From: Hymenobacter edaphi
GTDB taxonomy: Bacteria; Bacteroidota; Bacteroidia; Cytophagales; Hymenobacteraceae
Assembly: GCF_003258365.1 (NCBI RefSeq)
Contig: NZ_QHKM01000003.1
Span: forward strand, 124,001 to 188,000
Reading direction: 5' to 3'
DNA length: 64,000 bases
Under the pieces are notes generated by a model, which saw only the letters and a program-made list of their open reading frames with translations, made no database searches and was not told the DNA's origin. Below are positions 33,804 to 46,368 of the stretch, one piece after another. Every line of letters starts with the position of its first letter. Position 1 is the stretch's first letter. The translations under genes were made by a program, and so were the position numbers.

Positions 33804-36386
33804 ATGAAATATCCGGCACTCGGGGCTTTTACGCTGGCTATTGCATTGCCTTTTACCTTGCTGGGACAGCCTTCGAAGCCGGGTTCGGTTAAGAAGAACA
33901 CCCCCCACAAGGCCGCGGCCACCGAGCCGACCGACAGCAAGCAGCCGGCTTCCCAGTCCATCATGATTGTGCCGAACTGGCTGCCGCCGGTCAACCCCAT
34001 TCAGCCGGCCGCCACCCTGCTGCACGACCTGGTCGATACCCGGCTCGACGTACGCTTTGACTGGGCCAAACAATGGCTGCTGGGCACGGCCACCGTCACG
34101 GTGCGCCCGCACTTCTACCCGCAGACGCAACTGGTGCTCGACGCGAAGGGCTTCGACGTGAAGAGCGTGAAGCTGGTGACGGGCGGCAAGGAAAAGACCC
34201 TGAACTTTCAGCACGACAAGCGCCGTCTGGCTATTACGCTGGATCGGGCATACGCCCGCACCGAGCCGTATCAGGTGCGCATTCAGTACGTGGCCAAGCC
34301 CAACGAGCTGCCCACCGGCGGCAGCGCGGCCATTCGCGCGTCCAAGGGTCTGTACTTCATCAATCCGCTGGGCACCGAGAAAAACAAGCCCCGCCAGCTC
34401 TGGACCCAGGGCGAGACGGAAGGCAGCTCCTGCTGGTTTCCGACCATTGACCGGCCCAACCAGCGCATGACGCAGGAAATCAGCCTGACGGTGGAAGGGC
34501 AGTTCAAGACCCTGTCCAACGGCCTGCTGGTAACGTCGAAGAAAAACAACGACGGCACCCGCACCGATACCTGGAAGCAGAGCCTGGCCCACGCGCCCTA
34601 CCTGGCCATGATGGCCGTCGGCGACTTTGCCGTCGTCAACGACTCCTGGCACGGCAAGGCCGTCGACTACTACGTGGAGCCGCAGAACGCCGCCGATGCC
34701 CGGCCGCTGTTCGGGCGCACCCCGCAGATGCTGGAGTTCTTCAGCAAGAAGCTGGGCATGGAGTTTCCGTGGGAGAAGTACAGCCAGGTCGTGGTGCGCG
34801 ACTATATCTCGGGGGCTATGGAGAATACCTCGGCTACCGTGCACGGCACCGAGATGACGTTGAAAACCCGCCGCCAGCTCCTCGACGGCAACAGCGACGA
34901 CGTCATTGCCCACGAGCTGATTCACCAGTGGTTCGGCGACCTGGTGACGGCCGAATCGTGGAGCAACCTGCCGCTCAACGAGGCCTTTGCCAACTACGGC
35001 GAATACCTCTGGAACGAATTCAAGTACGGCCGCGACGCCGCCGACCTCTGGAGCCAGAAGCAGGCCGCGCTGTACTTCGAGGAGGCCCAGAGCAAGCGGG
35101 AGCCGCTGGTGCGCTACCGCTACGCCGACAAGGAGGACATGTTCGACCGGCATTCCTACCAGAAGGGCGGGCAGGTGCTGCACATGCTCCGCAACTACGT
35201 CGGCGACGACGCGTTTTTCACGGCGCTCAACCGCTACCTGACCCAGCACAAGTTCTCGGCCGTCGAGCTGGCCGAGCTACGTATGGTCTTCGAGGAAGTC
35301 ACCGGCGAAGACCTGATGTGGTTTTTCGACCAGTGGTTTCTGCAGCGCGGCCACCCCACGGTTGCCGTGGCGCATTCCTATGCCGACGGCAAAGTGACGC
35401 TGCGCGTGGTGCAGAAGCAGGATACACTCTACCAGCCGGTCTACCGCCTGCCCGTCACCGTTACCACCTGGGTCAACGACAAGCCCACCGACCACCGCCT
35501 CGTCGTCACCAAAGCCAGCCAGACCTTCCAGCTGCCCGTCAGCCAGAAACCCGGGCTGGTGCAGTTCGACTCGGATAAAACCCTGCTGGCCGAGTTGACG
35601 GAGGAGAAAAGCCAGGACGAGCTGGTGTACCAGTTCTACCACGCCCGCAACTTCCTCTCGAAAACCCAGGCTATTGCCGAGCTGAAGCCCAAAGTGGCGG
35701 ATCTGGGCGTGAGCAGCATGATGCGCAACGCCCTCAACGACCCGTTCTGGGGCGTGCGGGCTGCTGCCGCCGAAGGGCTGCGCCGCTACCGGGGCCCCGA
35801 GGGCGGCGCCGTACGCAAGGACCTGGAGCGCGTAGCCTCGACCGATAAGGACAGCCGCGTCCGGGCCGTAACCATTGCTACCCTCGCCGCTTTCCAGAAC
35901 GAGGACTTCAGCAAGGTGTTCAGTCAGGCCCTGAATGACAGTTCTTACCTGGTTATGGGAGCCGCCATTACCGCCCTCACCAAATCCCCGACGGTAGCCG
36001 CCCAGTCGCGCATCGAAGCCCTGCGCACCGAGAAGAACCCGCTTATCGTGGGGGCGCTGTCTACCTACTTCACGTTGAACGGTACCATCGACCATTACCA
36101 GTGGTACCTCACCCAGCTTGACGACGCCGACGCCGCTACGCTGTACCAGCTGCTGCAGGATTTTGGCACCTACATGCTCCGCATCCCGGCCGTAGAGCGC
36201 GACAAAGCCCTCAAGAAGATGGAGCAGATGGCCCGCACCAACCCCCATTACGAGGTACGGCTCGGGGCCTACCACGGGCTGCGGACACTCTCTGCCAATA
36301 TGCCGGCGCTTAAAACAACCCTGGCTGACATTCGCAGCAAGGAAAAAGATGAGCGCCTCATCGGTATCTATAACCTGCTGCAATAG
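33804..36386 (+). CDS. M1-family metallopeptidase (aminopeptidase)
   Basis: An 860-residue M1 aminopeptidase with signal peptide (MKYPALGAFTLAIALPFTLLGQ). The substrate-binding GAMEN motif (SGAMENTSATVHGTE) and the zinc site HELIHQWFGDLVT with downstream ESWSNLPLNEAFANY (third ligand Glu in NEAFANYGEYLW) are all present. After the catalytic domain (about 30-560) comes a C-terminal region of HEAT-like helices (about 600-860: VRAAAAEGLRRYRGPEGGAVRKD; SRVRAVTIATLAAFQNEDF). It removes N-terminal residues from peptides in the periplasm or cell surface. Single-gene unit. Confidence 0.95.
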   Translation: MKYPALGAFTLAIALPFTLLGQPSKPGSVKKNTPHKAAATEPTDSKQPASQSIMIVPNWLPPVNPIQPAATLLHDLVDTRLDVRFDWAKQWLLGTATVTVRPHFYPQTQLVLDAKGFDVKSVKLVTGGKEKTLNFQHDKRRLAITLDRAYARTEPYQVRIQYVAKPNELPTGGSAAIRASKGLYFINPLGTEKNKPRQLWTQGETEGSSCWFPTIDRPNQRMTQEISLTVEGQFKTLSNGLLVTSKKNNDGTRTDTWKQSLAHAPYLAMMAVGDFAVVNDSWHGKAVDYYVEPQNAADARPLFGRTPQMLEFFSKKLGMEFPWEKYSQVVVRDYISGAMENTSATVHGTEMTLKTRRQLLDGNSDDVIAHELIHQWFGDLVTAESWSNLPLNEAFANYGEYLWNEFKYGRDAADLWSQKQAALYFEEAQSKREPLVRYRYADKEDMFDRHSYQKGGQVLHMLRNYVGDDAFFTALNRYLTQHKFSAVELAELRMVFEEVTGEDLMWFFDQWFLQRGHPTVAVAHSYADGKVTLRVVQKQDTLYQPVYRLPVTVTTWVNDKPTDHRLVVTKASQTFQLPVSQKPGLVQFDSDKTLLAELTEEKSQDELVYQFYHARNFLSKTQAIAELKPKVADLGVSSMMRNALNDPFWGVRAAAAEGLRRYRGPEGGAVRKDLERVASTDKDSRVRAVTIATLAAFQNEDFSKVFSQALNDSSYLVMGAAITALTKSPTVAAQSRIEALRTEKNPLIVGALSTYFTLNGTIDHYQWYLTQLDDADAATLYQLLQDFGTYMLRIPAVERDKALKKMEQMARTNPHYEVRLGAYHGLRTLSANMPALKTTLADIRSKEKDERLIGIYNLLQ

Positions 36387-36450
36387 CGCGGTTTAGGCCT
36401 TTTTTGGGGAAAAGGGCGAAAAAAAATAGTTCAGGTTTTTGCGCGGGTGC

Positions 36451-36480
36451 TTGACTTGCATCAGAAAGCCCCTAATTTTG
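36451..36480 (+). promoter_or_regulatory. Promoter of the tRNA-Tyr-Gly-Thr-tuf operon
   Basis: TTGA (36451-36454), 18 bases, TAATTTTG (36473-36480), an exact TAnnTTTG box. It precedes tRNA-Tyr by 85 bases, so a short leader would be processed away. Confidence 0.6.
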
Positions 36481-36565
36481 CAATCCAATTCAGCGACCTA
36501 CTCACCGCAGCAAGGTTCTGAAGAGGACAAAATGAGCTTCGGCATCCGGCCGAAGACCTGAAAAC

Positions 36566-36648
36566 GGGGGGATTCCAGAGCGGCCAAATGGGACGGACTG
36601 TAAATCCGTTGTCTTACGACTTCGAAGGTTCGAATCCTTCTCCCCCCA
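36566..36648 (+). tRNA. tRNA-Tyr (anticodon GTA)
   Basis: An 83-nt class II cloverleaf: acceptor GGGGGGA/TCCCCCC, anticodon loop with GTA (GACTGTAAATC), long variable arm, T loop TTCGAAT, discriminator A. No CCA encoded. Confidence 0.97.
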
Positions 36649-36680
36649 CTTCATTTCTTCTTGCTAAATCAGCTCATCAC

Positions 36681-36753
36681 GCGGGAGTAGCTCAGTTGGT
36701 AGAGCGGCAGCCTTCCAAGCTGCAGGTCGCGGGTTCGAACCTCGTCTCCCGCT
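36681..36753 (+). tRNA. tRNA-Gly (anticodon TCC)
   Basis: 73 nt: acceptor GCGGGAG/CTCCCGC, D arm AGCTCAGTTGGTAGAGC, anticodon stem GCAGC/GCTGC around CTTCCAA (anticodon TCC), T loop TTCGAAC. Nearly the same 5' half as tRNA-Gly(CCC) at 7536. Confidence 0.97.
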
Positions 36754-36791
36754 CTCTTTCCGCCGACCGAGTCTGATAAGTCAAGTTTCAA

Positions 36792-36863
<72 letters not shown>

Positions 36864-37026
36864 CAAGAGTGAACCTAACGGGGCAGCGCGCCTGCCGCCG
36901 TCTGGCCTGCAGCAAGCGACGTGCAGTTTTTTCCTAGGGAGAAGTCTGCGTATCGCTTTCTTGCAGTATACCCGCAGCGCGTAAGCACCCTCTTTTCCCT
37001 CAAAATTTCTTCCCAATCTCTTTACA

Positions 37027-38214
37027 ATGGCTAAAGAAACTTTTGACCGGTCCAAGCCGCACGTAAACATCGGCACGATCGGTCACGTGGACCACGGCAA
37101 AACGACTCTGACCGCCGCCATCACCACGGTGCTGGCTAACAAAGGTCTGGCCGCCAAGCGTGACTTCTCCTCGATCGACAACGCTCCGGAGGAAAAAGAG
37201 CGCGGTATCACTATCAACACCGCTCACGTCGAGTACTCCACCGCCAACCGTCACTACGCTCACGTTGACTGCCCGGGTCACGCTGACTACGTGAAGAACA
37301 TGGTAACCGGTGCTGCTCAGATGGACGGCGCTATCCTCGTGGTAGCTGCTACCGACGGCCCGATGCCCCAGACCCGTGAGCACATCCTGCTGGCTCGCCA
37401 GGTAGGTGTGCCGCAGCTGGTGGTGTTCATGAACAAAGTCGACATGGTCGACGACCCCGAGCTGCTCGAACTCGTTGAGATGGAAATCCGCGAGCTGCTG
37501 TCGTTCTACGACTTCGACGGTGACAACATCCCGGTTATCCAAGGTTCGGCCCTCGGTGGTCTGAACGGTGATGCCAAGTGGGTTGGTACCATCGAGGCCC
37601 TGATGGATGCTGTTGACTCCTTCATTCCGATTCCTCCCCGTCTGACGGACCAGCCGTTCCTGATGCCGGTAGAAGACGTCTTCTCGATTACCGGCCGTGG
37701 CACCGTAGCTACCGGTCGTATCGAGCGTGGCGTAATCAACTCGGGTGAGCCGGTTGAAATCCTCGGTATGGGTGCTGAAAACCTCAAGTCGACCGTAACC
37801 GGCGTTGAGATGTTCCGCAAAATCCTGGACCGTGGCGAAGCTGGTGACAACGTAGGTCTGCTGCTCCGTGGTATTGAAAAAGAAGCCATCCGTCGCGGCA
37901 TGGTTATCTGCAAACCCGGCTCGGTAACCCCCCACAAACGTTTCAAGGCCGAAGTTTACGTTCTGTCGAAGGAAGAAGGTGGCCGTCACACGCCGTTCTT
38001 CAACAACTACCGTCCGCAGTTCTACTTCCGCACCACCGACGTTACCGGTATCATCTCGCTGGCTGAAGGCGTGGAGATGGTAATGCCCGGCGACAACGTG
38101 ACCATCACCGTTGAGCTGATCAACGCAGTGGCCATGGAGAAAGGCCTGCGCTTCGCAATTCGCGAAGGTGGCCGTACGGTAGGTGCCGGTCAGGTAACCG
38201 AAATCCTCGACTAA
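37027..38214 (+). CDS. tuf: Elongation factor Tu
   Basis: EF-Tu, 395 residues, GTP-dependent carrier of aminoacyl-tRNA to the ribosome. All GTPase motifs are present: [13 protein letters not shown], the switch region ([16 protein letters not shown]), [12 protein letters not shown] and NKVDMVDD. Domains 2-3 follow ([45 protein letters not shown]). The start gives [21 protein letters not shown]. Placed behind the tRNA trio, as usual. It is likely the only tuf copy in the window. Codon use is strongly biased, as for highly expressed genes. Confidence 0.99.
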   Translation: MAKETFDRSKPHVNIGTIGHVDHGKTTLTAAITTVLANKGLAAKRDFSSIDNAPEEKERGITINTAHVEYSTANRHYAHVDCPGHADYVKNMVTGAAQMDGAILVVAATDGPMPQTREHILLARQVGVPQLVVFMNKVDMVDDPELLELVEMEIRELLSFYDFDGDNIPVIQGSALGGLNGDAKWVGTIEALMDAVDSFIPIPPRLTDQPFLMPVEDVFSITGRGTVATGRIERGVINSGEPVEILGMGAENLKSTVTGVEMFRKILDRGEAGDNVGLLLRGIEKEAIRRGMVICKPGSVTPHKRFKAEVYVLSKEEGGRHTPFFNNYRPQFYFRTTDVTGIISLAEGVEMVMPGDNVTITVELINAVAMEKGLRFAIREGGRTVGAGQVTEILD

Positions 38215-38239
38215 TTACGACGAAAGTTGTATTAGGCGC

Positions 38240-38280
38240 GCAGCCTCTATCGGGAAACCGGTAGAGGCTGCTGTGTTTTC
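38240..38280 (+). terminator. Terminator of tuf
   Basis: A 14-bp stem GCAGCCTCTATCGG/CCGGTAGAGGCTGC closed by GAAA (one G-T pair), followed by TGTGTTTTC, 25 bases after the stop. Confidence 0.85.
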
Positions 38281-38494
38281 GGCCTTGCCGTGACTAACCT
38301 GGGTTGACCCGATGCAACGCCGATAGGCAGGCTTCCTAAAAAGCCAGGAGCATTTATAGTAGGAAGACGAATTTGTGCATCTATAAGGACCAGATGGACC
38401 CTGCTATTAGCCAAAACATAGAAGCCGGCACGGTAAATCAAGCGTAATTGTCGGTCTGTCAAGAGAATCTGTTCGCGTTTTTTTTGCAGCCAAA

Positions 38495-38525
38495 TTTGTT
38501 TTATCCATAACCTTCGGTACATTTG
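38495..38525 (+). promoter_or_regulatory. Promoter of tRNA-Trp-secE-nusG-rplKAJL operon
   Basis: TTTG (38495-38498), 19 bases, TACATTTG (38518-38525), exact Bacteroidota boxes. tRNA-Trp begins 40 bases later. Confidence 0.75.
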
Positions 38526-38565
38526 CACTCCGAATTGAAGCATACCCGCCTCAATAGGAACTTAC

Positions 38566-38636
38566 ACGGGCGTAGTTCAAGGGTAGAATAGAGGTCTCCA
38601 AAACCTTTGATGGGAGTTCGAATCTCTCCGCCCGTG
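38566..38636 (+). tRNA. tRNA-Trp (anticodon CCA)
   Basis: 71 nt: acceptor ACGGGCG/CGCCCGT, anticodon loop CTCCAAA with CCA, T loop TTCGAAT, discriminator G. It is cotranscribed with secE, the order seen in many bacteria. Confidence 0.97.
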
Positions 38637-38706
38637 CAGATTAAACCTAAAGACGGCCGCTGCTGAAGCGGCCGCTTTTGCCTTACCGCCAACCGGTCCT
38701 TCAACC

Positions 38707-38901
38707 ATGGATAAGCTGTCGAAATACTTCCGCGATACCGTCGAAGAGATGCGCTACAAAGTGACGTGGCCGTCGTTCGAGGAATTGCAGAAGAGTGCCG
38801 GCCTGGTGCTCATCGGTTCGCTGGTGTTTGCCATCGTGGTAGGCCTGATGGATGTGACGTTTGAGTCGCTGCTGAAGGCGTTTTACAACTCGTTCCGCTA
38901 A
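38707..38901 (+). CDS. secE: Protein translocase subunit SecE
   Basis: A 64-residue SecE, part of the SecYEG channel. Short N-terminal amphipathic helix (MDKLSKYFRDTVEEMRYKVTWPSFEELQKS, with the conserved W-P motif), then one transmembrane helix (AGLVLIGSLVFAIVVGLMDVTF). Length matches other Bacteroidota SecE. It lies between tRNA-Trp and nusG, 25 bases before the latter. Confidence 0.96.
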   Translation: MDKLSKYFRDTVEEMRYKVTWPSFEELQKSAGLVLIGSLVFAIVVGLMDVTFESLLKAFYNSFR

Positions 38902-38926
38902 CCTTCACCTATAACCAGTAAGGACA

Positions 38927-39487
38927 ATGGGAGAATTGAAGTGGTACGTGGTGCGCTCGGTGAGCGGCCAGGAGAAGAAAGCCAAGCAATACCTCGAGAC
39001 GGAGATTCACCGCCACGGGCTCGACGAGCTGGTGCCGCAGGTGCTGATTCCGGCCGAGAAGGTGTACGAAATGCGCAATGGCAAGAAGCGGGTGCGCGAG
39101 CGTAGCTTCTTCCCGGGGTACATCCTCATCCACGCTGATTTAACGCATGGCGAGGTTGACCACATTATCACCACCACGCCGGGCGTGCTGGGCTTTCTGA
39201 GCGACAAAGAGGGTAAAACCTCGAACGCCAAGCCCATTCCGCTGCGCATGAGCGAGGTGAACCGTATCCTCGGCATCGTGGATGAGACGGAAGAGCAGCC
39301 GGCAGCGCTGGAAGTGCCTTTCGTAGCCGGTGAGCTGGTGAAGATTATTGACGGTGGCTTTGCGGGCATGTCGGGTACCGTATCCGAGGTATTCGAGGAG
39401 CGCAAGAAGCTGAACGTCATCGTGAAGATTTTCGGCCGTAGCACTCCGATGGAGCTGAGCTACACGCAGGTCGAAAAAGAAGTTTAG
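38927..39487 (+). CDS. nusG: Transcription termination/antitermination protein NusG
   Basis: NusG, 186 residues. NGN domain at residues 1-110 (MGELKWYVVRSVSGQEKKAKQYLETEI; RVRERSFFPGYILIHADL), KOW domain at about 130-165 (AGELVKIIDGGFAGMSGTVSEVFEERKKLNVIVKIFGRSTPMEL). NusG travels with RNA polymerase and couples to Rho and S10. Start and length normal. The operon continues with rplK 110 bases later. Confidence 0.97.
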   Translation: MGELKWYVVRSVSGQEKKAKQYLETEIHRHGLDELVPQVLIPAEKVYEMRNGKKRVRERSFFPGYILIHADLTHGEVDHIITTTPGVLGFLSDKEGKTSNAKPIPLRMSEVNRILGIVDETEEQPAALEVPFVAGELVKIIDGGFAGMSGTVSEVFEERKKLNVIVKIFGRSTPMELSYTQVEKEV

Positions 39488-39597
39488 AACTGTTACAGTT
39501 GGGCTACTGGTCGTCCGCTCCGGACTGGTAGCCGCTTCCATAGGAGCATTTTTCACAGCGGCGGTGGGAGCCACCCACAGCCGAAGTAATCAACCAA

Positions 39598-40041
39598 ATG
39601 GCCAAGGAAATCAGAGGTTACCTGAAACTTCAGGTAAAGGGAGGCGCGGCAAACCCTGCCCCGCCGATTGGACCTGCGCTTGGTTCGAAAGGCTTGAACA
39701 TCATGGAGTTCTGCAAGCAGTTCAACGCTCGCACCCAGGATAAAGCCGGCCAAGTGTTACCTGTTCTCATCACCATGTACACTGACAAGTCGTTTGACTT
39801 TGTCATTAAGACGCCGCCTGCGCCGATCCTGCTCATGGAAGCAGCGAAGATTCAGAGCGGGTCGAAAGAGCCGAACCGGAACAAGGTTGGCTCGGTGACC
39901 TGGGACCAAGTCCGCCAAATTGCCGAAACGAAGATGCCCGACTTGAACGCGTTCAAGATCGAGTCGGCCATGAAACTCGTTGCTGGCACCGCTCGCAGCA
40001 TGGGCCTCACCATTACGGGCGAAAGCCCCCTCACCAAGTAA
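39598..40041 (+). CDS. rplK: 50S ribosomal protein L11
   Basis: L11, 147 residues, binds 23S rRNA in the GTPase centre. Conserved N-terminal part [37 protein letters not shown] and C-terminal RNA-binding part ending [16 protein letters not shown]. Same direction as rplA, 12 bases apart. Confidence 0.98.
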   Translation: MAKEIRGYLKLQVKGGAANPAPPIGPALGSKGLNIMEFCKQFNARTQDKAGQVLPVLITMYTDKSFDFVIKTPPAPILLMEAAKIQSGSKEPNRNKVGSVTWDQVRQIAETKMPDLNAFKIESAMKLVAGTARSMGLTITGESPLTK

Positions 40042-40053
40042 TCGGCTAAGACC

Positions 40054-40752
40054 ATGGCTAAAGTGAGCAAAAAGCGCAAGGAAGCCCTTGCCAAATTCGA
40101 TCTGACGGAAGTACGGTCGCTGCAGGACGCCGCCAAAGTGGTAAAGGAAATCACCTTCACCAAATTTGACGCTTCGGTAGACATCGACGTACGCCTGGGT
40201 GTTGACCCGCGCAAAGCGGACCAGATGGTTCGCGGCGTGGCAACGCTGCCCCACGGCACGGGTAAAACCGTACGTGTTCTGGCCCTCGTTACGCCGGACA
40301 AAGAAGCCGAAGCTACCGCTGCTGGTGCTGATTTCGTGGGTCTGGACGACTACATCTCGAAAATCGAGAAGGGTTGGACCGACGTGGACGTTATCATCAC
40401 GATGCCGGCTGTAATGGCGAAAGTGGGCCGTCTGGGCCGCGTATTGGGTCCGCGTGGCCTGATGCCAAACCCGAAATCGGGCACCGTAACCACGGACGTA
40501 GCCAAAGCTGTGCAGGAAGTGAAGGCTGGTAAAATCGACTTCAAAGTTGACAAGACCGGTATCATTCACACCTCGGTTGGCAAAGTGTCGTTCGACGAGC
40601 AGCAGCTGGCCGAAAACGCACTGGAGCTGATCCAGACCCTGCAGCGTCTGAAGCCTTCGTCGGCTAAGGGTACCTACATCAAGAGCATCACGCTCTCGAG
40701 CACGATGAGCCCTGGCGTACCGGTTGACACGGCTGCCAATTCCGCCAAGTAA
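40054..40752 (+). CDS. rplA: 50S ribosomal protein L1
   Basis: L1, 232 residues, part of the mobile L1 stalk that helps release deacylated tRNA, and in many bacteria a translational repressor of its own operon (rplKA). Sequence: [71 protein letters not shown], typical start; ends in [16 protein letters not shown]. Normal length. Confidence 0.98.
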   Translation: MAKVSKKRKEALAKFDLTEVRSLQDAAKVVKEITFTKFDASVDIDVRLGVDPRKADQMVRGVATLPHGTGKTVRVLALVTPDKEAEATAAGADFVGLDDYISKIEKGWTDVDVIITMPAVMAKVGRLGRVLGPRGLMPNPKSGTVTTDVAKAVQEVKAGKIDFKVDKTGIIHTSVGKVSFDEQQLAENALELIQTLQRLKPSSAKGTYIKSITLSSTMSPGVPVDTAANSAK

Positions 40753-40766
40753 TTACACGCCTGATC

Positions 40767-41321
40767 ATGACGAAGGAAGAAAAATACGCCCTCGTAGATG
40801 AGCTGGCCGGTAAATTCGGCGAGTACAGCTTCTTCTACATCACGGATGCCTCGGGCATGTCCGTGGCGAAGATCAACGAATTCCGTCGCCTGTGCTTCAA
40901 CCGCGGGATGGAATACAAGGTCTACAAAAACACGCTGATCCGGAAAGCACTGGACCGTCTGGAGGGTGATACCTCGGCGATGGACGAGGCGCTGAAAGGC
41001 CAGTCGGGCATCCTGTTCTCGCAGGAATCCGGCTCGGCTCCGGCCAAGCTGCTGAAAGACTTCTACAAGTCGCAGAACTACGGCCGCGGCGTTGAGCCCA
41101 AGCCGGTGTTCAAAGGCGCTTACCTGGACAGCGACGTGTACGTTGGTACCAACCAGCTCGACACGCTCAGCACCATCAAAGGCAAGCAGGAACTCATCGG
41201 TGACATCATCGGTCTGCTCCAGTCGCCCGCCAAAAACGTTATCAGCGCTCTGTCGAGCGGTGGCAACAAGCTGGCCGGCATCCTCAAAACCCTTTCGGAA
41301 AAAGAAGAGGCCGCAGGCTAA
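40767..41321 (+). CDS. rplJ: 50S ribosomal protein L10
   Basis: L10, 184 residues, forms the stalk base that holds L7/L12. MTKEEKYALVDELAGKFGEYSFFYITDASGMSVAKINEFRRL at the N-terminus and a C-terminal helix VISALSSGGNKLAGILKTLSEKEEAAG that would bind L7/L12. It lies 14 bases after rplA. In E. coli L10-L12 controls its own leader; no such leader is obvious in the 14-base gap here. Confidence 0.98.
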   Translation: MTKEEKYALVDELAGKFGEYSFFYITDASGMSVAKINEFRRLCFNRGMEYKVYKNTLIRKALDRLEGDTSAMDEALKGQSGILFSQESGSAPAKLLKDFYKSQNYGRGVEPKPVFKGAYLDSDVYVGTNQLDTLSTIKGKQELIGDIIGLLQSPAKNVISALSSGGNKLAGILKTLSEKEEAAG

Positions 41322-41381
41322 CCGCTGCTCTCTTTCTCTCTCAATTCATCGTTTTCAACAACACCCCAAATTTTTTGCAAA

Positions 41382-41759
41382 ATGGCAGATCTGAAAGCAT
41401 TTGCAGAGCAGCTCGTTAGCCTGACCGTTAAAGAAGTTAACGAACTGGCTGGTATCCTGAAGGACGAGTACGGCATCGAGCCGGCTGCTGCTGCTCCGGT
41501 AATGGTAGCTGGTGGCGGCGGCGCTGCTGCTGAGGCTCCCGAAGAGAAGACGTCGTTCGACGTAATCCTGAAAGCCGCTGGCGCTCAGAAACTGGCTGTC
41601 GTGAAGCTGGTGAAAGACCTGACGGGCCTGGGCCTGAAAGAAGCCAAAGAACTGGTTGACGGCGCTCCGAAGCCCCTGAAAGAAGGTGTGACCAAGGACG
41701 AGGCTGAAGGCCTGAAGAAGCAGCTGGAAGAAGCTGGTGCTGAAGTAGAGGTTAAGTAA
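41382..41759 (+). CDS. rplL: 50S ribosomal protein L7/L12
   Basis: L7/L12, 125 residues, the stalk protein that recruits translation GTPases. N-terminal dimer part ([34 protein letters not shown]), Ala-rich hinge ([23 protein letters not shown]), C-terminal globular domain ([47 protein letters not shown]). Clear full-length gene. Confidence 0.99.
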   Translation: MADLKAFAEQLVSLTVKEVNELAGILKDEYGIEPAAAAPVMVAGGGGAAAEAPEEKTSFDVILKAAGAQKLAVVKLVKDLTGLGLKEAKELVDGAPKPLKEGVTKDEAEGLKKQLEEAGAEVEVK

Positions 41760-42106
41760 TTACCTCTCTCCACTACCTGCTTTAACCGGACTGATAAACC
41801 TTAAACAGAACACGGTTTAATTCATTTGCCGCACCTGTTTTTCCAGTCCGACAAAGCATGGATTAGACCTGGCAACTAAGTCAGGTCTTTTCCTGTTTGT
41901 AGCCTGCAAACTTTGCTAAAAGCCGTTTCTACGCTCTGGGAGCGTTTTTACGGCGAAACAGTAGCGCGAACCCACCACGGCTTAACTGTACCGAAGAACG
42001 TTTTTGTAGCCCTCCGGGTTATTCTTCGATGCGTGAGTGGTTGGCTCGCGCTACTGGCATGGTTTGAAGATTCCATCCTCCCAGTGTCATTTTAATTCTT
42101 AACACA
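41760..42106 (+). other. Gap between rplL and rpoB with an attenuator-like hairpin
   Basis: Holds a hairpin AGACCTG (41865-41871)/CAGGTCT (41882-41888) followed by TTTTCCTG, which could act as an attenuator or partial terminator between the ribosomal stalk genes and rpoB, as found elsewhere in this operon. No further gene. A short open frame at 41913-42095 is not recognised. Confidence 0.55.
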
Positions 42107-45991
<3,885 letters not shown>

Positions 45992-46368
45992 TTAAAAGCT
46001 GCTAACAGAATGGTTGTCGGTGCCTCGGTGCCGGCAACCATTTTGCGCATCCTGCCCTAAGCTGACTCGTCGGCAAATAGGAGGGAGGCTAAGCAGAATA
46101 GACGCATAGTACGAGCGGCTTTGCGACATGCTTTCGGCCGTTGTTCCGAGATAAGGTCAGGACAACACCACAGGGCCCGGAAGTCATCAACAAGCTGGTC
46201 GATTGGAGCCGACGAGGCTTCGCCCAGACCCGGAAAACCTACTGCGCGGCGTACCTATCCGACCCGCAGAGCACTTTTCCCGGAGTCGAGCTGTTCTGAG
46301 TGTTTGGGCACTGCCCGAAGAAACCGAACGGTGAAATAGCAACAAGCTAAAGCTTAAACACAAGCAAC
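45992..46368 (+). other. rpoB-rpoC gap with terminator-like hairpin
   Basis: TGGTTGTCGG (46011-46020) pairs with CCGGCAACCA (46031-46040) close to the rpoB stop, followed by TTTTGCGC. Open frames in the rest of the gap (for example 46121-46339) have no protein character. The length, longer than in most bacteria, could hold a separate rpoC promoter, but no exact TAnnTTTG box was found. Confidence 0.5.

Noticed and set aside
46121-46339. Short open frame in the rpoB-rpoC gap
   Set aside because: No recognisable domain, high Arg/Ser/Thr composition of random GC-rich sequence, and no promoter box.
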